This document shows positions 8,958 through 16,782 of a stretch of DNA of 54,313 nt, one piece after another. The notes beneath the pieces were generated by a model. It saw only the letters and a list, made by a program, of their open reading frames with translations, did not search any database and was not told the origin of the DNA. Source of the DNA: Saprospiraceae bacterium (GTDB lineage: Bacteria > Bacteroidota > Bacteroidia > Chitinophagales > Saprospiraceae). Made by a program: the position numbers and the translations under genes. Position 1 is the first letter of the stretch; every line of letters starts with the position of its first letter. The stretch spans positions 1 to 54,313 of the forward strand of contig JAEUUV010000190.1 of the NCBI GenBank assembly GCA_016787285.1. Reading direction: 5' to 3'.

Positions 8958-9911
8958 ATGTACAAACACGCTTTTCCACTTCTTCTTTTTCTTTTCAGCG
9001 CCTGTGTCGGCAAGCCGCTGCGCACCATTCAGATTCCCGACTCGGCGGGCGAGGTGTACCTCGTAGTGCTCGGTATTGCACAGGACGGCGGCTTCCCGCA
9101 CGCCGGCTGCCGGCGCGACTGCTGCAAGCAGGCGCAGAACGGCCACCAGTCGCCCCGCTCGCCCGTATGCCTCGGGCTGGTGGACGAACGGGCCAAAAAA
9201 GTGTTCCTGCTCGAAGCCACACCGGACTTCGCCGATCAGTGGTTCCTCCTGCAGGAACTGACCAACAACCGCGAAAAACGCACACCCGACGGCATTTTCC
9301 TCACCCATGCCCACGTGGGCCATTACGCCGGCTTGATGACCCTGGGCCGCGAAATCATGGGCGCCAAAAACACGCCCGTGTGGGTGATGCCGCAGATGGA
9401 GAAATTCCTGCGCGAAAACGGTCCCTGGAGCCAATTGGTCGGCCTGCAAAACATTGACCTGCGTCCGCTCCGGGCCGACAGTGCGGTGCAACTCACGCCC
9501 GATCTGCGCATCACACCCGTGCTGGTGCCGCACCGCGACGAGTTTTCCGAAACCGTGGGCTACCGCATCGAATCGCCGCGCAAAAAAGTGCTGTTCATCC
9601 CTGACATTGACAAGTGGGAAAAGTGGTCGCGCGACATCGTGCAGGAAGTCCGCTCGGTGGACCACGCCCTGCTCGACGCCACATTTTTCCGGGACGGTGA
9701 ACTCGCCGGGCGCAGCATGCAGGAAGTGCCGCACCCCTTTGTGGCCGAAACGATGCAGCGTTTTGCCGCTGCGCCGGCCACGGAAAAAAGCAAGGTTACG
9801 TTCATTCACTTCAACCATACTAACCCGCTGATCTGGCAAAACCGTGCCCGAAACGAGGTGCTTTCCGCCGGGTTTTCTCTTGCCGAAGAGGGCATGGTGA
9901 TCGGGTTGTGA
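8958..9911 (+). CDS. PqqB-like metallo-beta-lactamase-fold hydrolase, lipoprotein
   Basis: A 317-residue MBL-fold protein. The N-terminus is a lipoprotein signal (LLFLFSAC, acylated Cys about residue 16), so it should be anchored in the envelope. Residues 33-55 contain VLGIAQDGGFPHAGC and further cysteines, a hallmark of PqqB-like MBL proteins. The metal motif is H117-A-H119-V-G-H122: the usual HxHxDH has Gly where Asp is expected. Later blocks (VPHRDEFSETVGYRI, LFIPDIDKW, LLDATFF) provide further ligands. No other pqq gene is present, so a role in PQQ synthesis is not supported. The substrate is unknown. Confidence 0.82.
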   Translation: MYKHAFPLLLFLFSACVGKPLRTIQIPDSAGEVYLVVLGIAQDGGFPHAGCRRDCCKQAQNGHQSPRSPVCLGLVDERAKKVFLLEATPDFADQWFLLQELTNNREKRTPDGIFLTHAHVGHYAGLMTLGREIMGAKNTPVWVMPQMEKFLRENGPWSQLVGLQNIDLRPLRADSAVQLTPDLRITPVLVPHRDEFSETVGYRIESPRKKVLFIPDIDKWEKWSRDIVQEVRSVDHALLDATFFRDGELAGRSMQEVPHPFVAETMQRFAAAPATEKSKVTFIHFNHTNPLIWQNRARNEVLSAGFSLAEEGMVIGL

Positions 9912-9964
9912 GCCGTTGAAACCTTTCCGGCGCAGGCCTCGTCACTTGTCCAAACAGAAACGAC

Positions 9965-11110
9965 ATGCAGACAAAAACTTTTGCGATCCTTGGCGGTGGT
10001 ATCTGCGGACTAAGCACGGCCATTGCCCTCAGAAACATCGGCATTCGGGCCGAGGTGTACGAATCGGCTCCGCAGTTTCGTCCGCTCGGGGCAGGGCTTT
10101 TGCTTGCGGCAAACGCCATGCGCAGTTTTCAAAAAATCGGTATTGCTGAAAAAATCGCGGCACGCGGGCGCCTCCTTCCCCGGTTTTTCATTTTCGACGA
10201 CCGCGGCAAGGTCATCACCGCTGCCGACGCAACCGCTATCGGCAAAAAATACGGCCTGCACAATTTTGCCATCCACCGTGCCGATCTGCACGAAGCACTG
10301 GCCGCCGAACTCGACCCGGCGCAACTGCACACCGGCAAACGCGCCACCGGTTTTTCAAAAAACGGAGCACGTACAGTCGTGCAGTTTGAAGACGGCAGCA
10401 CGATCGAGACCGACTACCTGTTGGCTGCCGAGGGGATCCATTCGGCTATTCGGCGGCAATTGTTGCCCGATGCCGGCCCGCGCTATGCCGGTTACACCTG
10501 CTGGCGGGCAGTGGTGGATGCCGGCCCGGTGTCGCAGGATTTCGCCTCCGAAACCTGGGGCGCGGCAGGGCGGTTCGGCATTGTCCCACTGGCAGGCAAC
10601 CGGATTTACTGGTTTGCCGTGGTCAATGCGCCGCAAAACGATCGGGCTATGCGCGATTTTCGGGTGGCTGACTTGCAGCGGTTGTTCGGGAAATTTCACG
10701 CCCCGGTTTCGCAAATACTTGCCCGGACACGGGACGAAGACCTGATCTGGAACGACATCATTGACCTGCAGCCGCTGCCGCGATTTGCCTTCGGAAACAT
10801 TCTGCTGCTGGGAGACGCCGCACATGCCACCACCCCGAACATGGGCCAGGGCGCTTGTCAGGCTATCGAAGACGCCGCGATTCTGGCCGATGAACTTGTG
10901 AAAAGCCAAGACCCGGAGGCGGCATTTGCGGCATTTGAGAAAAGGCGGCTGAAACGTACCCGTTTCATCGTGGAGAACTCGTGGTCGTTGGGAAAAGTCG
11001 CGCAATGGGAAAAGCCCCTGCTTGTTTTCCTGCGCAACAATCTGCTGCGCCTGGTACCGGAGCGGCTGAACGAGCGGCAGTTGCGCGCCGTGTTGACGAC
11101 GGATTTTTGA
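9965..11110 (+). CDS. FAD-dependent monooxygenase (salicylate hydroxylase / zeaxanthin epoxidase-like)
   Basis: A 381-residue group A flavin monooxygenase. It has the N-terminal dinucleotide-binding motif GGGICGLSTAIAL (residues about 10-22), a mid-chain DYLLAAEGIHSAIRR segment (the DG-type motif, with EG in place of DG), and the second FAD motif LLGDAAHATTPNMGQGACQAIEDA (about residues 280-303). No membrane segment is seen. Such enzymes hydroxylate or epoxidise aromatic or isoprenoid substrates with NAD(P)H and O2. The true substrate cannot be told from sequence. The gene starts 53 bp after the MBL gene and may be cotranscribed with it. Confidence 0.85.
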   Translation: MQTKTFAILGGGICGLSTAIALRNIGIRAEVYESAPQFRPLGAGLLLAANAMRSFQKIGIAEKIAARGRLLPRFFIFDDRGKVITAADATAIGKKYGLHNFAIHRADLHEALAAELDPAQLHTGKRATGFSKNGARTVVQFEDGSTIETDYLLAAEGIHSAIRRQLLPDAGPRYAGYTCWRAVVDAGPVSQDFASETWGAAGRFGIVPLAGNRIYWFAVVNAPQNDRAMRDFRVADLQRLFGKFHAPVSQILARTRDEDLIWNDIIDLQPLPRFAFGNILLLGDAAHATTPNMGQGACQAIEDAAILADELVKSQDPEAAFAAFEKRRLKRTRFIVENSWSLGKVAQWEKPLLVFLRNNLLRLVPERLNERQLRAVLTTDF

Positions 11111-11142
11111 TAGTGATGAGCGATGAGTGATAAGCGATGAGC
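11111..11142 (+). repeat. Short degenerate direct repeat (GATGAGy/GATAAGc)
   Basis: Immediately after the monooxygenase stop codon the sequence repeats units such as GTGATGAGC, GATGAGT, GATAAGC and GATGAGC with a 7-8 bp period. It belongs to the general class of short-period arrays seen elsewhere in this window. Confidence 0.5.
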
Positions 11143-11203
11143 ATCTCCAAGTAAGATAGGTTGACCAATAAAGGGGCGCTCGGTATCTGATACTACCCAA
11201 TTT

Positions 11204-11686
11204 TTAGACAATCTCGCCATTAGTCATCACCTCCACGTCCCAGGTTTTGGAACTGGTGGGGTCGAACGCCTGACCGTCGGCAGACACGCCTTCGGCAATG
11301 AACACCACCCACTCTTCGTCAATGGTAGCCACGGCTCGCGCTACTTTGCCGTCGGGCTGCACCCGGGTGTAGCCGATGACACGCCGGGCAATCAGTTCGC
11401 CCTTGAGCGTGAAGGTAGCCAGCACGTACTCGTAGTTCATCAACTCGGCTTTCCACCACACGAGCGCCGCAAAGTTTTCGGTGCCTTCCAGCGAAAAACA
11501 CGGTACGTACTCGGTGTACGCATCGTCCAGTACGGCGGGATCGGTCGGGTGGATAAACTCCACAATCATCTTCTCCGACAAGGGGTCGTTTTCCAGAGCA
11601 AAAACGTGGTGCGTGTCCTCGCCGAGGATAACCGGCATGGGTACTGGCGGGAATTTTCCGATAAAATCTGCGAATGTGTGTGGCAT
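11204..11686 (-). CDS. Conserved-looking hypothetical protein, 160 residues
   Basis: I do not recognise the family. The protein is acidic, cytosolic (no signal or membrane segment), and alternates predicted strands (PVILGEDTHHVFAL, NYEYVLATFTLKGELI, EEWVVFIAEGVS). This suggests a small beta-rich fold. The ATG at 11686 (MPHTFADFIGKFPPV) is chosen because the in-frame extension up to an ATG at 11749 translates the flanking 15-bp repeat into low-complexity residues. It is convergent with the monooxygenase gene. Confidence 0.7.
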   Translation of the reverse strand: MPHTFADFIGKFPPVPMPVILGEDTHHVFALENDPLSEKMIVEFIHPTDPAVLDDAYTEYVPCFSLEGTENFAALVWWKAELMNYEYVLATFTLKGELIARRVIGYTRVQPDGKVARAVATIDEEWVVFIAEGVSADGQAFDPTSSKTWDVEVMTNGEIV

Positions 11687-11694
11687 GAAACAGG

Positions 11695-11750
11695 TTTGAA
11701 GGTTTCTGGTTGGAGGGTTTGAGGGTTGGAAGGTTTCGGGTTGGTTCACG
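11695..11750. repeat. 15-bp-period repeat (GGTTGGAGGGTTT family), minus-oriented copy
   Basis: About 56 bp made of degenerate units whose complement is GAAACCCTCCAACC plus one base. It is inverted relative to the larger array at 11961, and lies directly upstream of the hypothetical gene starting at 11686. Confidence 0.65.
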
Positions 11751-11820
11751 CCGCAAAGTTCATGCTTTTTCGGGAGTGTTCAGAGAAGTTGTCAACCGCC
11801 CTTGTTCTATACAACTTCGC

Positions 11821-11896
11821 CGTGCGCGGGTCTTTTTACCCCGCACAAAAGTGTCCGATAATCAAGCGGTTGGCGCGGGGTCAAAAGACCCGCACG
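11821..11896. repeat. Large imperfect inverted repeat in the intergenic region
   Basis: The left arm, near 11821-11845, contains GCGGGTCTTTTTACCCCGC, itself nearly palindromic. The right arm, near 11870-11896, contains GCGGGGTCAAAAGACCCGC. Together they can form one long hairpin or two small ones. The outer bases CAACCGC (from 11794) and GCGGTTG (ending 11872) may extend it. It looks like a small palindromic repetitive element; no coding potential is seen. Confidence 0.55.
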
Positions 11897-11960
11897 CGGC
11901 GTTCCAGGGTTAAGGAAAGTGACGATGACACAGTTTTTTGAGCACTCCCGCTTTTTTTCC

Positions 11961-12045
11961 CGAAACCCTCCAACCCGAAACCCTCCAACCAGAAACCTTC
12001 CAACCCGAAACCCTCCAACCAGAAACCCTCCAACCAGAAACCCTC
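11961..12045 (+). repeat. 15-bp tandem array, unit (C/A)GAAACCYTCCAACC, about 5.6 copies
   Basis: Five full units begin at 11961, 11976, 11991, 12006 and 12021, with a partial sixth from 12036. They vary mainly at the first base (C or A) and at the CCC/CCT position. The array lies 80 bp upstream of the btaA-like gene. Shorter, diverged versions lie at 11695 and 13969, all in the same gene neighbourhood. Confidence 0.85.
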
Positions 12046-12097
12046 AACTTAACCATAACGTAAACTGACAAGTACCGGCCTGGACAGCGGCGGCGCC

Positions 12098-12105
12098 TAC
12101 CTTCG
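12098..12105 (+). promoter_or_regulatory. Variant -7 element for the btaA-btaB operon
   Basis: TACCTTCG is a one-base variant of TAnnTTTG and ends 18 bases before the ATG at 12124. No clear -33 element was seen. Confidence 0.35.
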
Positions 12106-12123
12106 CCCCCCAAAAAGGTTAGC

Positions 12124-13284
12124 ATGGGATTGGCTCGCACCGTCAACGAACAGATTTTCCGCCACATACACGGCAAAAACCTGGTGTACAACACCTGTTG
12201 GGAAGACCCGCGCAGCGACCGGCAGTTGCTCCATCTCGGCCCCGACAGCCGGGTGGTCATGCTGACCAGCGCCGGCTGCAACGCACTGGATTATCTGCTG
12301 GACGATCCCGTAGTGGTGCATTGCGTGGACCTGAACCCGCGACAAAACGCGCTACTTGAACTCAAAATCGCGCTATTTCAAGGCGCCGACCATGCCGCCT
12401 TGTTCCGTTTCTTCGGCGACGGGGTGGCGGAGGATGCCCGCACGCTTTTTCAAAACAGCCTGCGGGAACACCTTCCGGAGGGGTTTTCCCGAAACTGGTG
12501 GTCGCGCAACCTGCACGTATTTTCGGGCCGGGGCATGCGGCGCTCGTTTTACTGGCACGGCACCAGCGGCACGGTGGCCTGGATGATCCGGCAGTGGCTG
12601 CACATGCAACCCGAGGTATTGCGCCTGGCCGAACGCCTGTTTGCCGCCCAAAACCTGGCCGAGCAAACCATCTGGTACGAAAAATTTGAGCCGAAGTTCC
12701 TGAATCCGTTTTTGCAGTGGGCCTTGCAGCAACATTTCCTGCAGAGCATGCTCGGCGTGCCGAAAAGCCAGCAGGCGTTGGCCGCCGACCACTTTGACGA
12801 CGGCATGGCCGGTTATTTCCGGCATTGCTTGAGGCAGGTTTTTCTCGAACTGCCGCTCCGGGACAACTACTTCTGGAACCTGTACTTTTTTGGCCGGTAC
12901 ACGCCCGAATGTTGTCCAAACTACCTGTTGCCCGAGAATTTTTCGACCCTGAAATCGCACACCACACGGCTCCACACCCATACCGCTTCTTTGAGCGATT
13001 TTTTGCGCAACAACCCCGGCGCGTACACCCATTTCGTGCTGTTGGATCACCAGGATTGGCTGGCCGCACACCTGCGTCCGGCGCTGGAGGAGGAATGGCG
13101 GCTTATTCTGGAAAATGCTACACCGGGCGCCCGCATCCTGATGCGTTCGGCTTCTTTCAACCTGGATTTCGTGCCGCCATTTGTGCACCAACGCGTTCGG
13201 TTCGACACCGAAGCAGCAGCCCGCATGCACCGGCTTGACCGCGTGGGTACCTACGCGAGCACCTGGATCGGGCAAATACAATAG
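12124..13284 (+). CDS. btaA: BtaA-like S-adenosylmethionine:diacylglycerol 3-amino-3-carboxypropyltransferase (DUF3419)
   Basis: A 386-residue DUF3419 protein. In Rhodobacter BtaA, this family moves the aminocarboxypropyl group of SAM onto diacylglycerol to make diacylglycerylhomoserine. Family marks include IFRHIHGKNLVYNTCWEDP near residues 10-30, the SAM-binding region VVMLTSAGCNALDYLL and HCVDLNPRQNALLELK, and the late blocks FVLLDHQDWL and ILMRSASFN. A 26-bp gap leads to the btaB-like methyltransferase, so the two form an operon. The pair predicts betaine lipids (DGTS type), phosphorus-free membrane lipids. The pathway is known from alpha-proteobacteria and algae; its working here is inferred. 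Confidence 0.86.
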   Translation: MGLARTVNEQIFRHIHGKNLVYNTCWEDPRSDRQLLHLGPDSRVVMLTSAGCNALDYLLDDPVVVHCVDLNPRQNALLELKIALFQGADHAALFRFFGDGVAEDARTLFQNSLREHLPEGFSRNWWSRNLHVFSGRGMRRSFYWHGTSGTVAWMIRQWLHMQPEVLRLAERLFAAQNLAEQTIWYEKFEPKFLNPFLQWALQQHFLQSMLGVPKSQQALAADHFDDGMAGYFRHCLRQVFLELPLRDNYFWNLYFFGRYTPECCPNYLLPENFSTLKSHTTRLHTHTASLSDFLRNNPGAYTHFVLLDHQDWLAAHLRPALEEEWRLILENATPGARILMRSASFNLDFVPPFVHQRVRFDTEAAARMHRLDRVGTYASTWIGQIQ

Positions 13285-13310
13285 GAACTGCTCAACAAAA
13301 AAAATCTCAA

Positions 13311-13955
13311 ATGCACGTCATTGCTCCCGTTGCCGATCAGCAAACCGCCATGCGCCGGTACTACCGGTTTCATGCAGCGATTTACGATGCCACGCGCTGG
13401 ACCTTTCTCTTTGGCCGAAACCTCATCCTGCGTCTGCTGTCTAATCACCCGGAACTGACGCTCGCGGAAGTAGGCTGCGGGACGGGCCGGAATTTGAGGC
13501 GGCTGGCGGCAACCCGCCCTGATTGGCTGCTGCTCGGCATTGATGTGTCGCCGGAAATGCTCCGCCGGGCCGGCAAACGCCTGGCTTCGTTTTCACGGCG
13601 GCTTCGCTTGTTTGAAAAACCGTACGGCGCCGGCCAATTCCACTTGCCCGAACCGACAGACCTCGTGCTGTTTTCGTATGCCCTGACCATGTTCAACCCC
13701 GGCTGGGAGGCCGCTATTGAGCAAGCCCGGCAGGATTTGAAACCGGGCGGACGCATTGCCGTGGTGGATTTTCACGACACACCCTTCGCCTGGTTCCGCC
13801 GCTGGATGGGCTACAACCACGTGCGCATGGAGCAGCACCTGCTGCCCGTGTTGGAGGAGCATTTTGAAACCAAAACCCGGATTGTCCGCAAGGCCTGGGG
13901 CGGCTTGTGGCGGTATTTCATTTTTATCGGTGAAAAACCTTTGTTTCACGGATGA
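13311..13955 (+). CDS. btaB: BtaB-like SAM-dependent N-methyltransferase
   Basis: A 214-residue class I methyltransferase. SAM motif I is LAEVGCGTGRNLRRLA (residues about 50-65), followed by LLGIDVSPEMLRRAG and the post-motif region LKPGGRIAVVDFHDTPF. The N-terminus YYRFHAAIYDATRWTFLFGR resembles that of BtaB, which methylates diacylglycerylhomoserine three times to give DGTS. The neighbouring BtaA-like gene makes that role much more likely than a generic methyltransferase. Its 3' end faces the antiporter gene, with a short 15-bp-type repeat between them. Confidence 0.83.
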   Translation: MHVIAPVADQQTAMRRYYRFHAAIYDATRWTFLFGRNLILRLLSNHPELTLAEVGCGTGRNLRRLAATRPDWLLLGIDVSPEMLRRAGKRLASFSRRLRLFEKPYGAGQFHLPEPTDLVLFSYALTMFNPGWEAAIEQARQDLKPGGRIAVVDFHDTPFAWFRRWMGYNHVRMEQHLLPVLEEHFETKTRIVRKAWGGLWRYFIFIGEKPLFHG

Positions 13956-13968
13956 ATCCGTGGGCGAA

Positions 13969-14011
13969 TACCCCAAAACCCTCCAACCCGAAACCTTCAA
14001 ACCCTGAAACC
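13969..14011. repeat. Degenerate 15-bp-family repeat between convergent genes
   Basis: The stretch reads as diverged copies of the AACCCTCCAACC / GAAACCTTCAAACC unit and ends at the antiporter stop codon (14013). It fills almost the entire gap between the two genes. Confidence 0.6.
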
Positions 14012-14012
14012 C

Positions 14013-16172
14013 TCACTTCCACCGAAACACACTCGCGATAGTTTTTCCGATGTCGTCCAGCCGTTCCAGATTGGTGCGCAGGGGTTCCATGACCGAGGGG
14101 TTTTTGAGGTCGAGGTTGCCGTCGTCGTCTACGCCCGATTGCATGGGATACACGAGGATAAAACTGTTTGCCTGAAAATATTTGTTCAGATACTCCCGGA
14201 TTTTGGCCATACTCGGGTGGTAGGAGGCGTGTTCGCGCCGGCTTAGGACGATGATCATGTTGTCGTCGGGGCGCAAGTCGCGGGCGAGGATCAGGAAGTC
14301 GTTCCAGTCGTAGAAGTTGTTGAATTCCGAATCCACTGGGTGTTTTTTTTGCACGGCCCGGATGTAGGCCAGGGTTTGATTGGAGCCATAGAAAACGAGT
14401 TTTCCGCCGGTATTCCGGGCGATATTCCACACTTTGACGAGCCAGAAGGCGAAGCCTATTTCGCGTTCGGCGCGGTCGGGCACCACCACAAGGTGGCGCT
14501 TGACGGTGGCTAAGGGTTGAGCGGATTTGTAGATGAGTGTGTTGGTGTTGCAACGGCTCAGGATACCCTCGGCAAGGCTTCCGAGTTGCGGATCCAGGAG
14601 GTCTTTTTTTGCCGGCACGCTGAGGATCAGGTCGGTGATTTTGTGCTCTTTCACCACGTTCACGATGCCGTTCACGATGTTCAGGTCGTAGCGCAGGAGT
14701 TCGTGCAGGTAATTGTCGGTAGCGGCGGCAGCCACGCTGGCCTGGTCGAGCAGTTTTTTTGCTTTCTTTTCGGCGGCGCCGTCGGAGTTGTCGTCGTCGA
14801 GCACATTCAGCACATAGAGCCCGTTTTTGTTTCGTTTGGATTTGAGGGTAATGCTCAGGTTGATGACCTCGGCTGCCGTGTCGGCATTGTTTACCGGGAT
14901 CAGGATTTTTTCCTCGTTTTCCTGCTCGCCGTCGGCGGCGGTTTCGGAGGCTTCGTTCAGGGCGATGTTCTGCGCGCCTTTCTGCGCCACGAAGGTGGCT
15001 ACCGTGCAGGTAACGAGAATCATCAGGATGGAACCGTTCAGCACGTTCTCGTTAAGCAGCCGGATGGGTTCGCCCGTTTCGGTTTCGCCGAGGATGATGT
15101 TGTAGCCCACCAGCACGACGGCCAGCGCTGCGGCCACGTGGGCGTTGCTGAGCCCGAAAATGACGCGGCGCTCGTCGGCAGAAAATTTGTACGTTTTTTG
15201 GGTGATCCAGGCCGCCAGATACTTGCCGATCATGGCTACGGTGGTCATGGCGGCGGCCACTTTCAGCGTTTCAAAATCCTTGACAAACACCCGGTAATCC
15301 ACCAGCATGCCTACACCGATCAGAAAAAACGGGATGAACAGCGCGTTGCCCACGAATTCGATGCGGTTCATCAGCGGCGAGGTGTGCGGGATGAGGCGGT
15401 TCAGCGCCAGTCCGGCCAAAAAGGCCCCGATGATAGCCTCCACACCAGCGGCTTCGGCCAGAAACGCCGCGAGAAACACCATGCCGAGCACGAAAATGTA
15501 CTGCGACACGCTGTCGTCGTAGCGTTTGAAAAACCAGCGCCCGATGACGGGAAACCCGAACATGACCACCACGCCGAACAGCAGCACCGAGGCGCCGAGT
15601 TTCAGCCAGAAATCGTTGGAAATATTGCCGGTAGCCGTGCCCGCCACCGCCGCCAGCACCAGCAGGGCGAGGGTATCCGTGATGAGCGTGCCGCCCACGG
15701 CCACCGTCACGGCGCGGGTTTTGGCGATGCCGAGCCGGCTCACAATAGGGTAGGCGATCAGCGTATGCGAAGCAAAAATACTGGCAAGCAATATGGCCGA
15801 GGGCCAGGAGTAGTGCAGGTAATAAAGCCCCGTGGTGATACCGAGCGTCATCGGAATCGAGAAGGTGAACAGGCCGAACACCACGCTTTTGCCGCTGTTT
15901 TTTTTGAAAATAGCGAGGTCAATTTCCAGTCCGGCCATGAACATAATGTACAGCAGCCCCACCGTGCCGAACAGGATGATGCTGCTGTCGCGCAGCATCA
16001 GGTTCAGTCCGTGCGGCCCGATGATGGCTCCGGCGATAATCAGCCCGATCAGGTGCGGGATTTTCAACTTGTTCAGCAGCAGGGGCGCGAACAGGATGAT
16101 GAACAGGATCAGGGAAAAAATCAGTACCGGGTTTTTGAGCGGCAGCGTCAGGTCGAATACGTAGAGGAGCAT
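14013..16172 (-). CDS. Kef/CPA2-type cation:proton antiporter with C-terminal stress (Usp-like) region
   Basis: A 719-residue integral membrane protein. Residues about 10-410 hold 12 or so hydrophobic segments of a Na+/H+ (or K+/H+) exchanger. Motifs include IPHLIGLIIAGAIIGPHGLN, GLLYIMFMAGLEID, FASHTLIAYPI, and AAGVEAIIGAFLAGLALN. Residues about 440-719 are soluble: EEKILIPVNNADTAAEVINLSITL resembles a universal stress protein strand-helix pattern, with a second similar half (HLVVVPDRAEREIGFAFWLVKV). The start is the ATG at 16172 (MLLYVFDLTLPL); the longer frame to 16244 would add 24 residues unlike the family. Ion specificity cannot be told. It has its own -7 element. Confidence 0.88.
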   Translation of the reverse strand: MLLYVFDLTLPLKNPVLIFSLILFIILFAPLLLNKLKIPHLIGLIIAGAIIGPHGLNLMLRDSSIILFGTVGLLYIMFMAGLEIDLAIFKKNSGKSVVFGLFTFSIPMTLGITTGLYYLHYSWPSAILLASIFASHTLIAYPIVSRLGIAKTRAVTVAVGGTLITDTLALLVLAAVAGTATGNISNDFWLKLGASVLLFGVVVMFGFPVIGRWFFKRYDDSVSQYIFVLGMVFLAAFLAEAAGVEAIIGAFLAGLALNRLIPHTSPLMNRIEFVGNALFIPFFLIGVGMLVDYRVFVKDFETLKVAAAMTTVAMIGKYLAAWITQKTYKFSADERRVIFGLSNAHVAAALAVVLVGYNIILGETETGEPIRLLNENVLNGSILMILVTCTVATFVAQKGAQNIALNEASETAADGEQENEEKILIPVNNADTAAEVINLSITLKSKRNKNGLYVLNVLDDDNSDGAAEKKAKKLLDQASVAAAATDNYLHELLRYDLNIVNGIVNVVKEHKITDLILSVPAKKDLLDPQLGSLAEGILSRCNTNTLIYKSAQPLATVKRHLVVVPDRAEREIGFAFWLVKVWNIARNTGGKLVFYGSNQTLAYIRAVQKKHPVDSEFNNFYDWNDFLILARDLRPDDNMIIVLSRREHASYHPSMAKIREYLNKYFQANSFILVYPMQSGVDDDGNLDLKNPSVMEPLRTNLERLDDIGKTIASVFRWK

Positions 16173-16196
16173 GGGCGGTGGTATATTGCTGAACGC

Positions 16197-16204
16197 CAAA
16201 GTTA
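16197..16204 (-). promoter_or_regulatory. -7 promoter element for the antiporter gene
   Basis: On the minus strand the bases are TAACTTTG, ending 24 bases before the ATG at 16172. Confidence 0.45.
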
Positions 16205-16233
16205 GCAACAGTTTAGGGGAATGGCTTTCTTTA

Positions 16234-16273
16234 CCGCCGCACATGCCATAGGATAAAATACCATGTGCGGCGG
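16234..16273. terminator. 12-bp perfect inverted repeat (possible terminator or operator)
   Basis: The arms CCGCCGCACATG (16234-16245) and CATGTGCGGCGG (16262-16273) are perfectly complementary around a 16-base loop. The hairpin lies just past the stop of the orphan gene (16287, minus) and upstream of the antiporter -7 element. There is no clear T-tract, so a regulatory hairpin is as likely as a terminator. Confidence 0.5.
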
Positions 16274-16286
16274 AAATGTCAACCTA

Positions 16287-16730
16287 TCAGGGTAAGCCAA
16301 GAATATACTTCCTGATCAACTGCAACCTCAGATCAAGCATATCAGCATATCTAATTTCAGGAGGTATACTAATTGGATAGCAATCCTCTACAGGCCGGCC
16401 CCCTTTAACACATTGTACCCAATCATCCATAATTTCGATATATACCTGGACTGCTTCGGTTTCTGTGTTTGCGCTTTCAACATCTATATAGGCAGGGGGC
16501 AAATCCCCGACAATAACCCATACATGATCATCTGTATCTGACGAATCAGGGATGAAATCAAAATAAAATACAATTAAGATATTGTCCCAATTTGCCGCCA
16601 ACCACTGCTTCTCAATCGCCTTACACCAATTGTGCCCTTGCAAAAAAAGTCTGGCTTCTTTAGCAAGGGTAATGAATTCGAAGTCCTCTGGTTTCGATTT
16701 TATTACTTCTTCGAGTAAAGTCATGCTCAT
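16287..16730 (-). CDS. Hypothetical protein, AT-rich orphan, 147 residues
   Basis: I do not recognise the family. The protein is acidic and cytosolic with an N-terminal amphipathic helix (LLEEVIKSKPEDFEFITLAKEA), a strand-rich centre (ILIVFYFDFIPDSSDTDDHVWVIVGDLPPAYID) and a C-terminal helix. The general look, small and acidic with strands alternating with loops, recalls contact-dependent immunity proteins. That is only an impression, and no toxin partner is visible nearby. Two starts are possible (16730 or 16724). The base composition is clearly more AT-rich than its neighbours, which suggests recent transfer. Confidence 0.65.
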   Translation of the reverse strand: MSMTLLEEVIKSKPEDFEFITLAKEARLFLQGHNWCKAIEKQWLAANWDNILIVFYFDFIPDSSDTDDHVWVIVGDLPPAYIDVESANTETEAVQVYIEIMDDWVQCVKGGRPVEDCYPISIPPEIRYADMLDLRLQLIRKYILGLP

Positions 16731-16782
16731 TGTATTTCAACCATGCTATGCACACAGATTATTTTTGAAAATCAAGCACTTA

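Noticed and set aside
8958-9911. Assignment as pqqB of a PQQ biosynthesis cluster
   Set aside because: No pqqA, C, D or E gene in the window, and the protein has a lipoprotein signal and an altered metal motif.
11961-12045. Regular array that could be taken for a small CRISPR
   Set aside because: Units are directly adjacent with a 15-bp period and no spacers; no cas gene is present.
11910-12281. Minus-strand frame encoding a repeated RVSGW peptide
   Set aside because: The peptide is just the translation of the 15-bp DNA array and the frame runs antisense into btaA.
14517-16205. Open frame of about 560 codons on the plus strand opposite the antiporter
   Set aside because: Product is His/Gln/Asp-rich with no motif; it is the complement of transmembrane codons.
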